A stretch of DNA of 64,000 nucleotides from Alloprevotella sp. oral taxon 473 str. F0040 (GTDB lineage Bacteria > Bacteroidota > Bacteroidia > Bacteroidales > Bacteroidaceae): assembly GCF_000318095.2 (NCBI RefSeq), contig NZ_KB290714.1, positions 1-64,000 of the forward strand, given 5' to 3'. Shown piece by piece: positions 25,937 to 34,228 of this stretch. The translations under genes and the position numbers were made by a program. Positions within the stretch are counted from its first letter, which is position 1; each line of letters starts with the position of its first letter. The notes below the pieces were generated by a model. It ran no database searches. It was not told where the DNA came from and saw only the letters and a list, made by a program, of their open reading frames with translations.

Positions 25937-28630
25937 ATGAAGAAAATCCTATACGGCACGCTTTTCCTCTCCCTCGCGCTGGTTGCTGCAGCACCAGCCG
26001 AGGCAGGAATCTTCAGTTTTCTCCACAAGAAAAAGAAGACCGAGAAGAAAGCAGAGCCCAAGAAAACACCTTATGAGAAGATTCTCACCGATCGCCCCAT
26101 CCAAACGGCATCGGGCCCTCTCATGAAGCTCCACAAGTCTGATGGCAAACTCTATTTAGATATCCCTAAAGCCAACCTTGGCAAAGACTTCCTTATCGGA
26201 GCCACCATCGCTTCTATCTCCAATCCTAGCTTAGGCAACGTGGGATTCCGCAACAGCAACCCTGTACACTTCCGCTTTGTTCAGAAAGACAGCACTGTCG
26301 TGATGGACATCGTTAACACAGAGTTGCTCACCACCACCGAGCCTAGCAAGGAAATGGCAGCTAGCATCCAACAGAACTATAGAAACCTCAGTTTCCTTAG
26401 CTTCCCAATCAAGGGATGGAGCAAGGACAGTGCAAGTGTGCTCATCGATGCTAGTTCTTTCTTCCTCAAAGACAACCGTTTCTTCCCCGTCATTGAGGGA
26501 TCTAGCAGCGGTATCGAGGTGCAAGAAGAGCAACGCGACGATTTGACTCACATCAAAACCTTGAAGAGTTTCAAGAACAATGTGAGCATCCTCGTGGAAC
26601 GTAGCTACAAAGCTACCATTTCCGCTGGTCCTGCTTCACGCACCATCACCAACTATCCCGTCACTGCTGGCATCAACTTCACCATCCTCGCCCTTCCAGA
26701 GAAGCCCATGACGCCTCGTCTTTCCGACACGCGCGTTGGCATCTTCCTCACCTCCAAAAACGTGCTTCATGAAGGCCGCATCGAACCTGCCACCTTCGCA
26801 CGTCGCTGGCGCGTTGAGCCCAAGGATGAAGCAGCTTTTGCGGCAGGACAGTTGGTAGAGCCCAAGAAACCCATCGTATATTACGTGGATTCAGCTTTCC
26901 CTCCTGTGTGGCGCAAAGCCATTGACGTAGGCGTGGTTCGTTGGAATGATGCTTTCGAGAAAATCGGTTTCAAAAATGTGGTACAAGTGCGTGACTATCC
27001 CACTGACGACCCAGAATTTGACCCCGACAATCTCGAATACACCTGCATTCGTTTCGTTCCCACCGCAGTACAAAATGCGATGGGTCCCTCATGGAGTGAC
27101 CCACGTTCGGGTGAAATCATCAATGGATCGACCTTCATCTATCGCGGTGTAAACAGCATCCTTGCCAACTGGCGTTTCATCCAAACGGCACAGATTGACG
27201 AAAGTGTCCGCACCAAGAAGATGCCCGAAGCTGCTTTGCAAAAATCACTCGAGTATGTGTTGGCACACGAAATCGGTCACACCCTCGGATTTATGCACAA
27301 CATGGGAGCTTCTTTCTCCTATCCTGTAGATTCTCTCCGCTCCAAGTCGTTCACAGATAAGTATGGCACTACGCCTTCTATCATGGACTATGCACGCCAC
27401 AACTACGTGGCACAAGTGGGCGACCCTGTGACCAACCTCGATCCTCCTCCCATCGGTCTTTACGACTACTATGCGGTGGAATGGGCTTACAAGTATTTCC
27501 CCGAACTCAAGGGTGATTTCGTAGCTGAGAACAAAGAGTTGTGCAAGCTCATCGAGAAGCATGCTCACGATCTTCGCTATCGTTATGGTCTGCAACAAGA
27601 CAATCCCATCCTCGATCCCTCAAGCCTCACCGAAGACTTAGGTGATGATCCCATCAAAGCTGGAGATTATGGCATGAAGAACCTCAAGTTCATCATCTCA
27701 CATCTCACAGACTGGATCCAAGATGACGAATCTAGCGAGCGCAAAACGAGCCTCTACAGAGAGGCCCTCAGCCAGGCATATCGCTATGTCAATAATGTAC
27801 ACGTGAATGTAGCAGGTATCTATCTTCAACAATCTAGCGAAAGCTCTGGCATCCCTCGCTATCGTGTGGTTCCTCGCGATAAGCAGCGCGCTTCGGCTCA
27901 GTGGCTTCTGAAGCAAGCTCGTGATTTCTCACAGCTGAGCAACCGCAAGTTAGAAGCAATTTTGCCCTATGCGTCCAATCGCCCATTTGATTTGATTGTC
28001 AACAACCTACAGTCAATGGCTATCAATCAGGCTTCACGTTTGGCACTCAGTGCCTATCTCGACTCTACCTCCTACACACCAGCCGAATATGCTGAAGATG
28101 TTTTCAACAATGTCTTTGAGAAAACCCTCGCTGGTCAGGAGAACCTCACTGAACAAGAGCTAAGTTTCCAATCACTCTACGTCAAGTATATGAGTGGTAA
28201 TGTCGAAAATGTGACTCGCCCTACGGCAATGCAAGTGGGTCTTAGTGCAAATGGCAAAGCAGCCTTCGAAGCAAGTCTGAAAGGTGGCCTAGATGCTGCT
28301 CCCCTCTCTCCCGAGGCTTTGCGTCATCAACTCCTTGCCACAAATGGTCACATGCACGATAGTTCTATCGAAGAAGCTGCAAGCCTCTGTGGTTCTTGCA
28401 CTCAAGGCAACACCACGGCTCAAGTTGGATTCCTCAACTTCGGTAAGGGTTATGGTGAGCAAGCCGACCTTTGGGGCAATATGGTCAATCGCTCTTCTGT
28501 AGTGCTGTATGGATATGCCGTAAAGACTCTCGAACTTCTCGAGAAGGCTGCCAAGACTACTAAAAACCCCGAAGTTCGTGCACACTATCAAACCTTGCAC
28601 ACTCGCTTGAAGAAGAAGTTTGATCTCTAA
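25937..28630 (+). CDS. zinc-dependent metalloprotease of the DUF5117/DUF4953 type (second paralogue)
   Basis: An 897-residue paralogue of the preceding protein, starting 9 nt after it ends. It has a signal peptide (MKKILYGTLFLSLALVAAAPAEA), a Lys-rich linker, the same DUF5117-like region (LMKLHKSDGKLYLDIPKANLGKDFLIGATIASISNP) and the zinc motif HEIGHTLGFMH at residues 444-454 followed by SIMDYARHNYVA. Long segments are shared, such as DPEFDPDNLEYTCIRFVP against DPQFDPDNLAYSCIRYIP. The two arose by duplication but have clearly diverged, so they may differ in cleavage preference. It is the last gene of the operon; a strong terminator follows 80 nt downstream. Confidence 0.9.
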   Translation: MKKILYGTLFLSLALVAAAPAEAGIFSFLHKKKKTEKKAEPKKTPYEKILTDRPIQTASGPLMKLHKSDGKLYLDIPKANLGKDFLIGATIASISNPSLGNVGFRNSNPVHFRFVQKDSTVVMDIVNTELLTTTEPSKEMAASIQQNYRNLSFLSFPIKGWSKDSASVLIDASSFFLKDNRFFPVIEGSSSGIEVQEEQRDDLTHIKTLKSFKNNVSILVERSYKATISAGPASRTITNYPVTAGINFTILALPEKPMTPRLSDTRVGIFLTSKNVLHEGRIEPATFARRWRVEPKDEAAFAAGQLVEPKKPIVYYVDSAFPPVWRKAIDVGVVRWNDAFEKIGFKNVVQVRDYPTDDPEFDPDNLEYTCIRFVPTAVQNAMGPSWSDPRSGEIINGSTFIYRGVNSILANWRFIQTAQIDESVRTKKMPEAALQKSLEYVLAHEIGHTLGFMHNMGASFSYPVDSLRSKSFTDKYGTTPSIMDYARHNYVAQVGDPVTNLDPPPIGLYDYYAVEWAYKYFPELKGDFVAENKELCKLIEKHAHDLRYRYGLQQDNPILDPSSLTEDLGDDPIKAGDYGMKNLKFIISHLTDWIQDDESSERKTSLYREALSQAYRYVNNVHVNVAGIYLQQSSESSGIPRYRVVPRDKQRASAQWLLKQARDFSQLSNRKLEAILPYASNRPFDLIVNNLQSMAINQASRLALSAYLDSTSYTPAEYAEDVFNNVFEKTLAGQENLTEQELSFQSLYVKYMSGNVENVTRPTAMQVGLSANGKAAFEASLKGGLDAAPLSPEALRHQLLATNGHMHDSSIEEAASLCGSCTQGNTTAQVGFLNFGKGYGEQADLWGNMVNRSSVVLYGYAVKTLELLEKAAKTTKNPEVRAHYQTLHTRLKKKFDL

Positions 28631-28710
28631 TGCTCCACAGCCTTTAGGCTGCCTCTCCCAAGGCTGTTACCGATGCTCCAACGCACCCTTCAACAGCTCA
28701 TAACACAAAA

Positions 28711-28755
28711 GCGGACACCTCCATCGAATGTGATGAAGGTGTCCGCCATTTTTTT
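28711..28755 (+). terminator. strong terminator of the SusC/SusD-metalloprotease operon
   Basis: GCGGACACCT (28711-28720) pairs with AGGTGTCCGC (28737-28746), with CATC/GATG extending the stem inside, followed by T7. A preceding AAAA run makes it possibly active for the converging dacB transcript as well. Confidence 0.92.
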
Positions 28756-28904
28756 GCACGGATCGGAGGTTTAAGCGCGGGTTTATGCGTTGTTGACAAG
28801 AGTCTAAGCAAAGCACACGTCATAGCCCTCAGTTACTATAATAACACTGTGACAATCGACGATTAAGATGTCTACGTCTGTCGAAGAATCACTCTAGCAC
28901 AAGC

Positions 28905-30212
28905 TCAGCAGCAAGTAGGAGCAGCCGTCTCGTCTTCGTTCATGGGTTCAGCATCGGGCTGAACATCGGGGCGAATGTGAGGAGTATCGAAGCCTTCAGT
29001 CAAAGCCCGGCACACAGCATCTTGGAAGCTACGACCTTCAGCTGCTGTGCGCACCCCTTGATTCACGATAGCAAAGCACAGTCTGTGCCCATTAGCTGCC
29101 ATAGCATAGCCCGTGAGTGAACTCACTCCTTCCACGGTGCCGGTTTTAGCCCGCACATTATCTTGCGCAGTAGTACGACGACAGCGAGACTTCAGCGTGC
29201 CGTCACGTCCCATGATGGGGAGCGCAATGGTAAGATGCGTGAACGTCTCTTCATTCTGTGCGGCATGCCGCAACACCGCTACGAGTAGCAAAGGCGACAC
29301 ATAGTTATATAGAGAGAGCCCACTGCCATCAGCTACTAGATAATCAGAAGGCTGTAACCCACAATCGGCAATAAGTTGATGCACCTGTGCAGCTGCATCC
29401 TTATAGGTGGCATAAGCACGCTTAGAAGTAGCCGCGAGCTGATAGAACATGGCCTCTGCACAGAGGTTATCTGAATCTTTGAGCATCGGCCGCAGCACTT
29501 GGTCAATGCTGTGTTTGCGTTCCACCAGCAATTGTGCACCACTGGGTAGCACACCACGATGGATGTTCCCTTCTAGCGTGATGCCAGCACGCTGCAATTG
29601 CTCAATGAAATGGTCACCCCAACTATCATTACCACGATAGAGCAATGGAGTGAGTGGTTTGTTCTTGTCGTCCCAACACCAACCCCATCCCAGATTAGTG
29701 GTGTCTTTCAGCGACACATCAAGGATGATGTCGCCAGTAATCCTACGGATGCCACGTTGTCGGAGCACTTCCACAAAAGCCCTAAGATCATCTCTCCCAA
29801 AGAGGGGATCGAATCCTCCACGTGCCACAAGCGAACCTTGGAGCAAGCTATCCGCGGGTGCTGCAGTGGCATAGAGCTGTGTGGCAAACTGATAGTCTCC
29901 TCCCAACCTATCCAGAGCAGCTACCGCTGTGACAACCTTCATGCTCGAAGCAGGGCGCATGCGCTGCTGATGTCCATGAGCATAAATCAGCGAATCTGTG
30001 GTGAGATCATAGACACACAGCCCAAGTTGGCTGCGCTCCATCAGAGGCAATCGCACAAGCGAATCTAAGCGATGGCAGATGAGATGGCTAAACGCGCTCG
30101 TAGAACGATCAGCAGTGGTCATAACGCTAGCGGTCTGCGCATGACTCATAAGAGCCGTAGGCAAGCATAGACAGCAAAGCGCGACAATCCCCAAAGAGAG
30201 AAGACGAAACAT
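28905..30212 (-). CDS. dacB: D-alanyl-D-alanine carboxypeptidase/endopeptidase, PBP4 class (S13)
   Basis: A 435-residue periplasmic enzyme using the ATG at 30212 (MFRLLSLGIVALCC); the frame extends to a TTG at 30218. It removes the terminal D-Ala or cuts D-Ala-mDAP cross-links in peptidoglycan. All three penicillin-binding motifs are visible: SSMK at residues 89-92 within MRPASSMKVVTAV, SDN in the KDSDNLCAEAM segment, and KTG in RAKTGTVEG. The long insert between the first two motifs is typical of S13 peptidases. The C-terminal tail is Asp/Glu-rich and ends in two cysteines (TCC), which is unusual. It lies downstream of the two Skp genes but is separated from them by a terminator. Confidence 0.94.
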   Translation of the reverse strand: MFRLLSLGIVALCCLCLPTALMSHAQTASVMTTADRSTSAFSHLICHRLDSLVRLPLMERSQLGLCVYDLTTDSLIYAHGHQQRMRPASSMKVVTAVAALDRLGGDYQFATQLYATAAPADSLLQGSLVARGGFDPLFGRDDLRAFVEVLRQRGIRRITGDIILDVSLKDTTNLGWGWCWDDKNKPLTPLLYRGNDSWGDHFIEQLQRAGITLEGNIHRGVLPSGAQLLVERKHSIDQVLRPMLKDSDNLCAEAMFYQLAATSKRAYATYKDAAAQVHQLIADCGLQPSDYLVADGSGLSLYNYVSPLLLVAVLRHAAQNEETFTHLTIALPIMGRDGTLKSRCRRTTAQDNVRAKTGTVEGVSSLTGYAMAANGHRLCFAIVNQGVRTAAEGRSFQDAVCRALTEGFDTPHIRPDVQPDAEPMNEDETAAPTCC

Positions 30213-30254
30213 GGGCAATACTTAGGATAAAGCAGCTAAGAAGAAATAAATGTG

Positions 30255-30316
30255 CAAGAAAAAGCATCTGAACCATCGGGCGCGTCTATGAAAAACGCCA
30301 GAGAGTTCAGATGCTA
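30255..30316 (-). terminator. terminator of the skp-like gene pair
   Basis: On the minus strand, 30306-30316 and 30264-30274 form a perfect 11-bp stem (AGCATCTGAAC), with an inner GGCG/CGCC stem in the 31-nt loop, followed by TTTTTCTT. It lies between the second skp-like stop and the dacB start. Confidence 0.75.
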
Positions 30317-30401
30317 AAGATGGGAAACCAAGGCTGTATGATGCAGCAGTCTTGCTGATGTGCAATCATCACAAGCATGGCCTATCCGACGTTCTCAGGA
30401 T

Positions 30402-30911
30402 TTACTTAATGCCGAGCTGCGACTTGATTTGCGCAGTGATGTCGGTAGAGAGAGCTTCGTTGATGTGAATCATGCCTTGTGCAGCACTTTTGTCGATAGC
30501 AAACACGTATTGACCTGTTTTGATAACAGAGTTGATAGCTGCATTCACCTTATCGAGCACGGGTTGCAAACGCTTTTGTTGCTCTTGACGGAAGGCTTGT
30601 TCGTTATCTTGAGCTGTTTGTTGAACACGTTGTCGAAGATCTTGAAGTTCCTTCTCCTTGCGAGCACGAATGTTAGCAGGAGTCTTGTCAGTCACTTCAG
30701 CTTGATACTTCTCAAACTTAGTTTGGAGCTCCTTATCCATAGCCTCAAGGTCAGTTTGATATTGCTTTCCAATCGCTTCGAGTTCGGTTTGCACCTTCTT
30801 GAATTCAGAGTAGTTGGTCACGATGTCTTGTGAGTTGTAGTGTGCCACTTTTTGGGCGAGGAGGCTCAAAGGAGCCACCATGAGGAGCATGAGGAGGATT
30901 TTCTTGAACAT
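30402..30911 (-). CDS. OmpH/Skp-family periplasmic chaperone (second copy)
   Basis: A 169-residue protein with a signal peptide (MFKKILLMLLMVAPLSLLAQ) and then a long coiled coil rich in Glu, Lys and Gln (residues 35-125), matching the tentacle helices of Skp. The OmpH-type C-terminus (VFAIDKSAAQGMIHINEALSTDITAQIKSQLG) is present. Skp trimers hold unfolded outer-membrane proteins in the periplasm until the Bam complex inserts them. It lies 149 nt downstream of a paralogue, and both are probably driven by the promoter at 31667. In many Bacteroidetes the pair follows bamA; here no bamA is adjacent. Confidence 0.9.
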   Translation of the reverse strand: MFKKILLMLLMVAPLSLLAQKVAHYNSQDIVTNYSEFKKVQTELEAIGKQYQTDLEAMDKELQTKFEKYQAEVTDKTPANIRARKEKELQDLRQRVQQTAQDNEQAFRQEQQKRLQPVLDKVNAAINSVIKTGQYVFAIDKSAAQGMIHINEALSTDITAQIKSQLGIK

Positions 30912-31060
30912 ATTGTTGTTTTTTGATGTTTCTAAAAGGGGGTTACGCTAAGCCTTAGCAATGTAAAAAAGAACTGTCGGACGATGGAATTCTTAGGTCT
31001 AGCTCTTTCACAACAGCCTAATTGCTACTGCCCTACGATATTTGGGCAAAATTACGACAT

Positions 31061-31579
31061 TTAGTTGGAATAGCCTAATTTCGCTAGCACTTCGTTACTA
31101 ATATCTATGGCAGGAGAAGCAAAGATGATGCCTGCACCTTCACTTGCTCGATCCAAAATAAGCTGGAAACCTTTGGCTTGTGCCACTGCCTTCACCGCAT
31201 TGTACACTTCGTCTTGGATGGGTTGAAGCAGCGCAGTACGCTTCTTGTGCAATTCTCCCTCAGGGCCAAAATAGCGTTTTTTGAGGTCGGCAGCATCTTT
31301 TTCCTTTTTCACGATGGCATCTTCACGAGTTTTCTTCTGCGATTCAGAAAGAAATACTGCTTCGTTCTGATAGTTGCGATAGAGTGTCTTTGCTTCGGTG
31401 TCAAGAGCTTCGACTTCTGCTTGCCACTTCTTGGAGATTTGATTGAGCTGTTCGCCTGCACGCTCATAGGCAGGGATATTGTGCATGATATATTCCATGT
31501 CAATGAGGGCGAATTTCTGAGCTGCCGCTCCTACACTAGTGGTGAGGGCAATAAAGAGGAGAAGGAGGAATTTCTTCAT
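31061..31579 (-). CDS. OmpH/Skp-family periplasmic chaperone (first copy)
   Basis: A 172-residue paralogue of the next gene downstream, with a signal peptide (MKKFLLLLFIALTTSVGAAAQ), the family start KFALIDMEYIMHNIPAYERA, a charged coiled coil from about residue 45 to 120, and the C-terminal GFQLILDRASEGAGIIFASPAIDISNEVLAKLG. The conserved SPAIDIS(N/D)EVLAKLG ending is better kept here than in the second copy. It is the first gene after the promoter at 31667-31698. The two copies may form different oligomers or serve different clients, which cannot be decided from sequence. Confidence 0.92.
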   Translation of the reverse strand: MKKFLLLLFIALTTSVGAAAQKFALIDMEYIMHNIPAYERAGEQLNQISKKWQAEVEALDTEAKTLYRNYQNEAVFLSESQKKTREDAIVKKEKDAADLKKRYFGPEGELHKKRTALLQPIQDEVYNAVKAVAQAKGFQLILDRASEGAGIIFASPAIDISNEVLAKLGYSN

Positions 31580-31666
31580 ACGAGGGAAAGTTTGATGAAC
31601 TATCTAAAAATACTGAATCAGGTCAACCACCTTTGCCATGCAAAAAGTTAGCGACCATTGACCCGA

Positions 31667-31698
31667 CAAATATAATGATTCTCTGTCGGATTGACAAA
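31667..31698 (-). promoter_or_regulatory. Bacteroidetes-type promoter of the skp-like gene pair
   Basis: On the minus strand there is TTTG (31695-31698), a 20-nt spacer and TATATTTG (31667-31674), an exact consensus match. The leader to the first skp-like gene would be about 80 nt. It lies between oxyR, which ends at 31753, and the skp pair. Confidence 0.85.
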
Positions 31699-31752
31699 GA
31701 AAGCAGAGAATATGTGGTGATTCTTTTTACTTTTGTAACGAGAATTGCCCTT

Positions 31753-32682
31753 TTAATTGACGTGTTTCTGCACTTTGGTCAAATGGTGCATTTCAGAAGG
31801 CACAGATTGTCGAATAGCATCGACAAGAATCTGGTGAATAGAATGGCGCACGAAATCAGGACTCGTGAGCAACACCACCTCACGAGTGGGCACAGGCACT
31901 GCGAAAGGACGAACTAGTTCGCGCTGCTCGGGTGAAAGTTGAAAGGTACAAAGCTCTGGAATAAAGGTAACTCCGACTCCATTTTCCACCATGCGCATGA
32001 AAGTTTCTATGCTCCCCAAGTGATAGGAACGCTGACTGCGACGTCCCGACTTGAGTTGGCAAAACTGCACGAGCTGATCACGAAAACAATGCCCTTCATC
32101 CAACAACCACAGCGGCACTTCTCTCAAATCACTGGTCTTCACAGAAGGCAGATGGGAAAGTGGCGTGTCGTGGGCTGCATAGACAAAATACTGTTCGAAG
32201 AATAAGGTGGTGCTGAGAAAGTCGTCCAAACCTTCCATATCCGCCAAGATACCTGCATCAACTTCCCCATTCGTGATGGCCGCTTTGATAGAACTAGTCT
32301 TCATCTCCGTGATGTGCAATTCAACATCGGGATATCGGCGTGAGAACTCGGGATAGAAACGAGGGATTAGGTAAGGAGCTATTGTGGGAAGAACAGCGAT
32401 AGAAAAAGTTCCTCTTGGGCTATTTTGTGCCTCATCGACACATGATTTAAGCCGTTGAGCTTGCACAAGTGTCTGACGAGCTTCTGCCACAATCGTTTCT
32501 CCCACAGGCGTAAGCGCAATAGGCTTGATGCGACGATTAAAGATTTTCACTCCCAGTTCCTCTTCTAGCTTTTGCACCATCGAACTGAGCGTGGGCTGTG
32601 TGACATCACAGGCTTCAGCGGCTTTGAGAAAATGGCGATGCTCTGCCACCGCCACCACATATTCTAGTTGTTGAAGCGTCAT
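31753..32682 (-). CDS. oxyR: OxyR hydrogen-peroxide-sensing LysR-type regulator
   Basis: A 309-residue LysR-family activator. The N-terminal winged helix-turn-helix (MTLQQLEYVVAVAEHRHFLKAAEACDVTQPTLS) is followed by a linker helix and the co-inducer domain. Within LLDEGHCFRDQLVQFCQL the cysteines fall at residues 199 and 208, the same positions and spacing as the redox pair of E. coli OxyR, so I call it OxyR with confidence. On oxidation it switches on catalase and peroxidase genes; none of those targets is in this window. It starts 32 nt after the glycosyltransferase gene on the same strand, with a short TTAGAC-like tract between. Confidence 0.96.
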   Translation of the reverse strand: MTLQQLEYVVAVAEHRHFLKAAEACDVTQPTLSSMVQKLEEELGVKIFNRRIKPIALTPVGETIVAEARQTLVQAQRLKSCVDEAQNSPRGTFSIAVLPTIAPYLIPRFYPEFSRRYPDVELHITEMKTSSIKAAITNGEVDAGILADMEGLDDFLSTTLFFEQYFVYAAHDTPLSHLPSVKTSDLREVPLWLLDEGHCFRDQLVQFCQLKSGRRSQRSYHLGSIETFMRMVENGVGVTFIPELCTFQLSPEQRELVRPFAVPVPTREVVLLTSPDFVRHSIHQILVDAIRQSVPSEMHHLTKVQKHVN

Positions 32683-32714
32683 ATATATATAGGTTATTCA
32701 TTAGACTTTGGACT

Positions 32715-33701
32715 TTAGCATCGGGCTAAAAGGCGAGCGATGCGCCATGCTCCACGGCCTCCCCAACGCACATAGTGGCGAAGTAGGGAAGAAAAGAGGC
32801 TATGTCGCTTGGGACACTGTGGCAGCTGACTGCCCATCGCACAGAGTAATTGTTGTGCGGCTCGAGGATTACCCTCACACAGAAGTTGGCCAGCCACAAT
32901 GTTCGTGCGATAGAGCAAGGCGGTGAAGGCATGTCGGAGTGGAGGTGCACTGAATCGGTCGGAGTGCTCTTGCAAAGTTCGGGCTATGCTCACCAAAGCT
33001 AGGGTGAGCTGCTCAGCTCGATCACTCAAACAACTCCCTGTGATGCTATCTGGGTGCTGGAAGATTTGATGAAACACTCCTTCACACCATGCTGGCTGTG
33101 GAGATGCCAGTAGCAGGCGTAGGCCAATTTCGTAGTCGTTCCACATCGGGAGATGCTCATTCCATCCTTTAATGCGACGTAACAGTGATGTTTGTGCCAC
33201 AAAACTTTGGGTGGAGATACAAGCTCCTAAGATATGATCCACTAGGGTAGGCTGAGATGTGCCCCAACGAACGATGCGTTTCGGAAAGGAAGCCGAGGTG
33301 TTTGGTGCAAACACCATCTGCGTGCGAGCTATGACCCACTCTTTCTCTTGCGCCTGGGCACAACCCAGCATCCGCTCTAAAAAGTCGGGCGACATCAAGT
33401 CGTCGGAATCAAAGAAACTCACCCACTCTGTGGTGACCGCTTGTAGTCCTCTGTTGCGAGCCGCAGATGCACCACGACATGGTTCAGAGAGCAAGAGCAG
33501 TTCACAGTGAGGTTTTTGCTGCTGCATCCATGCTTCCACCACTGCTTTGGACTGGTCCGTAGAGCCATTGTCCACCACGATGACCTGCGCAGGTCGCAAT
33601 GTCTGCGCAAGTATGGAATCGAGCGTGGCAAGAATGCAATGTGCGCGATTAAACACGGGCACAACCACAGCTACTCTAGGCAAAAGTGGGGAGAGGGACA
33701 T
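32715..33701 (-). CDS. family 2 glycosyltransferase
   Basis: A 328-residue GT-A fold enzyme. The nucleotide-sugar part is clear: VAVVVPVFNRAHCILATLDSILAQTLRP at the start, the VVDNGSTDQSK segment, GASAARNRGLQA, and the metal-binding DSDD motif in EWVSFFDSDDLMSPDF. The C-terminal half is divergent and probably sets acceptor choice; it has no membrane segments. It would transfer a sugar from a UDP- or dTDP-sugar to a surface polysaccharide or lipid acceptor, but there is no other polysaccharide gene around it. It is upstream of oxyR on the same strand and may share its transcript. Confidence 0.9.
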   Translation of the reverse strand: MSLSPLLPRVAVVVPVFNRAHCILATLDSILAQTLRPAQVIVVDNGSTDQSKAVVEAWMQQQKPHCELLLLSEPCRGASAARNRGLQAVTTEWVSFFDSDDLMSPDFLERMLGCAQAQEKEWVIARTQMVFAPNTSASFPKRIVRWGTSQPTLVDHILGACISTQSFVAQTSLLRRIKGWNEHLPMWNDYEIGLRLLLASPQPAWCEGVFHQIFQHPDSITGSCLSDRAEQLTLALVSIARTLQEHSDRFSAPPLRHAFTALLYRTNIVAGQLLCEGNPRAAQQLLCAMGSQLPQCPKRHSLFSSLLRHYVRWGGRGAWRIARLLARC

Positions 33702-33810
33702 GGGATAAACTTGGGCACTAGCAAAATAATATGAGTAGATCTCATGATTAGCTCAATAACAAGTGCGTGAGTGAACCTGCCATGGAGCATGACTTTAAAA
33801 ATAGCTCTTA

Positions 33811-33854
33811 AAATGAAACGATAGCGAAAGCCAATGGCTTCCGCTATCGTGCGA
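33811..33854 (-). terminator. probable terminator of the DUF2795 gene
   Basis: ACGATAGCG (33818-33826) pairs with CGCTATCGT (33842-33850), extended by AAGCC/GGCTT inside. On the minus strand the stem is followed by TTCATTTTA, a modest T tract. It starts just after the DUF2795 stop codon. Confidence 0.65.
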
Positions 33855-33858
33855 TAAT

Positions 33859-34080
33859 TTAATATTCGTCTTCGTTGAAGAGGAAGTCTTCCTTAGTGGG
33901 ATAATCGGGCCAAACATCTTCGATGGTCTCAAAAACCTCACCTTCATCTTCAAGTTCGTTGAGATTTTCTACCACTTCCATGGGCGCGCCCGAACGCATA
34001 GCATAGTCGATGAGTTCTTCCTTGGTGGCTGGCCAAGGCGCGTCTTCGAGTTTTGAAGCCAATTCCAAAGTCCAATACAT
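33859..34080 (-). CDS. small acidic DUF2795-family protein
   Basis: A 73-residue, strongly acidic cytoplasmic protein starting MYWTLELASKLEDAPWPATKEELIDYAMRSGAP, which fits DUF2795; the WPATKEELIDYA segment is the family core. The C-terminal half is rich in Asp and Glu (NELEDEGEVFETIEDVWPDYP) and is well kept in Bacteroidetes homologues as I know them. The function is unknown. The gene is a single transcription unit with an exact consensus promoter at 34113-34143 and a hairpin downstream, which suggests steady housekeeping expression. Confidence 0.88.
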   Translation of the reverse strand: MYWTLELASKLEDAPWPATKEELIDYAMRSGAPMEVVENLNELEDEGEVFETIEDVWPDYPTKEDFLFNEDEY

Positions 34081-34112
34081 ATCTGTCGAGATTGATGAAA
34101 TAATTTAGAGCG

Positions 34113-34143
34113 CAAAGTTAGCAAAACTTTCCGTATATCCAAA
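34113..34143 (-). promoter_or_regulatory. Bacteroidetes-type promoter of the DUF2795 gene
   Basis: On the minus strand there is TTTG (34140-34143), a 19-nt spacer and TAACTTTG (34113-34120). The leader would be about 25 nt. Confidence 0.82.
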
Positions 34144-34228
34144 TTTTTGTGCAGCTATTTTCATCAGTGCATTCGTTTCTGATGAACAGGCCTCACATTA
34201 TCGGATTAACAGGCTGCGAAAACCTCTA

